This document shows positions 62,548 to 64,000 of a stretch of DNA of 64,000 bases, one piece after another. The notes below the pieces were generated by a model. It saw nothing but the letters and a program-made list of their open reading frames with translations, did no database searches and had not been told where the DNA came from. The stretch is from Pseudomonadota bacterium. Lineage in GTDB: Bacteria; Pseudomonadota; Alphaproteobacteria; Sneathiellales; Sneathiellaceae. The stretch spans positions 124,001-188,000 of the forward strand of contig JANSXH010000007.1 in assembly GCA_024743055.1 (NCBI GenBank), in the 5' to 3' direction. A program made the position numbers and the translations under genes. Position 1 is the stretch's first letter. Each line of letters opens with the position of its first letter.

Positions 62548-62620
62548 CTTTTTCTCCCATTCATGCAATCGGGCCTCAAATTCCAGACTGACGGCCGCCA
62601 ACAATATCCCTGTATAAATG

Positions 62621-62650
62621 AAAAAGGGCGCCGTCAACAGCGCCCTTTTT
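62621..62650 (-). terminator. intrinsic terminator of the pet operon
   Basis: Perfect stem AAAAAGGGCGC (62621-62631) / GCGCCCTTTTT (62640-62650) with an 8-base loop; on the minus strand the T run is in the 3' arm. It lies 21 bases after the petC stop and before mtnP. Confidence 0.88.
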
Positions 62651-62670
62651 ATAGTTTTTGCATACTTCAA

Positions 62671-63438
62671 TCAGTGCAGATCAGACCAAACTTTTCGCTT
62701 CACCGCATAGAATAATCCTGCAAGAATCAGCAGGAAGATGATGACCTTAAGGCCCATGCTCTTACGCTCTTCCATTTTAGGCTCTGCCGTCCAGGCTAGA
62801 AAGACAGTCACGTCCTTTGCCATCTGATCCACCGTTGCAGGTGTACCATCCGCATATTCAACAGCGTCTTCCGACAAAGGTGAGGGCATGGCAATCTGAT
62901 GACCTGGGAAATAGGCGTTGTAATTAGAGCCTTCAGCCAATTCAAAGTCCGCAGGCGGATCGGTATAGCCCGTCAACAATGAATAGAGATAGTTATCGCC
63001 ATTCGCGCGCGCCTTCGTGATCAAGGAAAGGTCAACTGGATAGGCACCGCCATTAGACGCTTTTGCAGCATTGGCGTTAGGAAAAGGAGATGGGAAAACA
63101 TCAAATGGTTTTCCAGGACGCTCAAACATCTCGCCTTCCCCATCCGGTCCATCTTCATAGTCGGATTCAGCAGCGAGGGCTTTGATTTCCTCTTCGCTAA
63201 AGCCAAGATCCGACAGGGTCCGGAAAGCGACCAAGCCAAGACCATGACAGCCAGCACAGACTTCACGATACACTTGAAGTCCCCGCTGCGCAGCAGCACG
63301 GTCATAAGTTCCGAAGAGACCTCCATGCTGCCAGCTTACTGATTTAAGCTCAATCGCCTCGCCTGCAGCCCGCGCACCGGTCACAGCTGTAAGCGAGATT
63401 AGGGCAGCAATCCCAATAGATGTCATCAATTTAAGCAT
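62671..63438 (-). CDS. petC: cytochrome c1 of the bc1 complex
   Basis: Membrane-anchored c-type haem subunit of ubiquinol-cytochrome c reductase. 255 residues; signal peptide [24 protein letters not shown], haem motif CAGCH (61-65), an acidic segment, the axial Met in QIAMPSPL, and a C-terminal anchor [21 protein letters not shown]. Start taken at ATG 63438, with AAGGAGG upstream and an 8-base overlap with petB. The longer frame start at 63477 lies inside petB. Confidence 0.95.
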   Translation of the reverse strand: MLKLMTSIGIAALISLTAVTGARAAGEAIELKSVSWQHGGLFGTYDRAAAQRGLQVYREVCAGCHGLGLVAFRTLSDLGFSEEEIKALAAESDYEDGPDGEGEMFERPGKPFDVFPSPFPNANAAKASNGGAYPVDLSLITKARANGDNYLYSLLTGYTDPPADFELAEGSNYNAYFPGHQIAMPSPLSEDAVEYADGTPATVDQMAKDVTVFLAWTAEPKMEERKSMGLKVIIFLLILAGLFYAVKRKVWSDLH

Positions 63439-64000
63439 TGCTTGCCTCCTCCTTGGCAGGAGATTTAGCCAGAACATCCTCAGCGATACTGGCCGGCAAC
63501 GGTCTGGGTCTTTCGAATAGCCCGATCATTGGCAGCAAGACGAGAAGATGAAGGAAGTAATAAGCAGTCAGCAATTGTGATACCAGCACATTACTAAGCG
63601 CAAATGTTATGCCTTCCTCCATAAGTACGACGCCATCCTTCATCTGAACTACACCGTTGATTTCAACAGGAACCATACCGCGAAACTCTACCATATTTCC
63701 GTCAGCACTCTGTGCTCCCATGTATGTCAGAGCAACACAGACCAAGACGAAAACCCAGAAAACTTGCTTGTAAATTGGCCGGAACCGAGCAGACCTGACA
63801 CGGCTTTTATCGAGCCATGGAAGGGCAAACAGAACGGCAATCGCACCGAACATCAACAGAACCCCTCCTAGCTTGTCGGGCACAGCCCGAAGGATCGCAT
63901 AGAAGGGTAGGAAATACCATTCTGGGACGATATGCACTGGTGTAACCAACGGGTCTGCCGGGATGTAATTGTCCGGATGGCCCATATAATTTGGTGCATA
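63431..64000 (-). CDS. petB: cytochrome b of the bc1 complex (5' part beyond window)
   Basis: C-terminal 189 residues of the dihaem cytochrome b. Read from the right edge ([17 protein letters not shown]) it shows the Qo-site PEWY motif in [16 protein letters not shown], then membrane helices [16 protein letters not shown] and [17 protein letters not shown] and the C-terminal helix. The haem-ligand His pairs and the start lie outside. It overlaps petC by 8 bases; petA would lie to the right. Confidence 0.95.
   Translation of the reverse strand, partial: YAPNYMGHPDNYIPADPLVTPVHIVPEWYFLPFYAILRAVPDKLGGVLLMFGAIAVLFALPWLDKSRVRSARFRPIYKQVFWVFVLVCVALTYMGAQSADGNMVEFRGMVPVEINGVVQMKDGVVLMEEGITFALSNVLVSQLLTAYYFLHLLVLLPMIGLFERPRPLPASIAEDVLAKSPAKEEASNA

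Overview
The window looks like a chromosomal segment of a free-living alphaproteobacterium of moderate GC content. Markers pointing there are a DUF1013 (TrcR-type) regulator, a DUF1192 protein, a DUF1127 protein, an ELM1-type protein, a PetP-like MarR next to an OmpR-type regulator and sensor kinase beside ilvE, an L25/Ctc protein with an acidic tail, and the petBC cytochrome bc1 genes. Genus is not resolvable by eye; Sneathiella/Kiloniella/Rhodospirillales-like lineages are the best guess. I saw no rRNA, tRNA, CRISPR array, insertion sequence or prophage gene. Coding density is high, so most of the window is core housekeeping DNA.

Layout. 1-7.5 kb: dnaG (cut by the left edge) and yqeY on the minus strand, divergent from carA-carB and greA. 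7.5-14.7 kb: ridA, a cupin, a receiver protein with a Glu in place of the phospho-Asp, an SDR, propionyl-CoA synthetase, the DUF1013 regulator, a quinone oxidoreductase and small conserved proteins. 14.7-20.2 kb: acyl-CoA ligase, Lrp/AsnC regulator, ELM1-like protein, thioredoxin reductase and a LysR regulator. 20.2-21.0 kb: a protein-free block holding three tandem, homologous small-RNA genes. 21.0-28.7 kb: a small membrane protein, msrP, an EF-G paralogue, aspartate aminotransferase, a soluble chemoreceptor-like protein, a LysR regulator and a DUF1127 protein. 28.8-40.7 kb: uvrB, modA, a TraB/GumN protein, a Ca/Na antiporter, a FolM-like reductase with folB, then uvrC-pgsA-mobB-moeA-moaD-moaE. 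40.7-48.5 kb: a Sel1/coiled-coil protein, ilvE, the MarR/regulator/kinase set, csaA between two low-complexity proteins, ybjN-like gene and proC. 48.7-59.5 kb: ubiK, then a long plus-strand run lgt-midA-pgeF-lipoprotein-prs-rplY-pth-ychF-maoC-maoC-qmcA-nfeD-hydrolase. 59.5-64 kb (minus strand): a VOC protein, LysE transporter, apt, mtnP and petC-petB (cut by the right edge).

The most interesting feature is at 20.25-20.89 kb. Three RNAs of about 150 nt repeat the same plan: a GATGTTGC 5' element, an anti-Shine-Dalgarno CCTCCC stretch (in a hairpin loop in at least two of them), a second hairpin whose stem sequence differs in each copy but always pairs, the fixed block ACCTCCCTGTTAGACTTG, and a strong intrinsic terminator. 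A fourth, shorter relative with only the 3' module lies near 14.12-14.21 kb. These resemble alphaproteobacterial anti-SD small RNAs (suhB/alpha-r8 and related families) and could form a multi-copy post-transcriptional regulator.

Functional links: molybdenum cofactor genes (mobB, moeA, moaD, moaE), a molybdate-binding protein and the Mo enzyme MsrP all occur here; uvrB and uvrC both occur; adenine salvage (mtnP, apt) and PRPP synthesis (prs) are represented; carbamoyl phosphate, proline and branched-chain amino acid synthesis are each represented.
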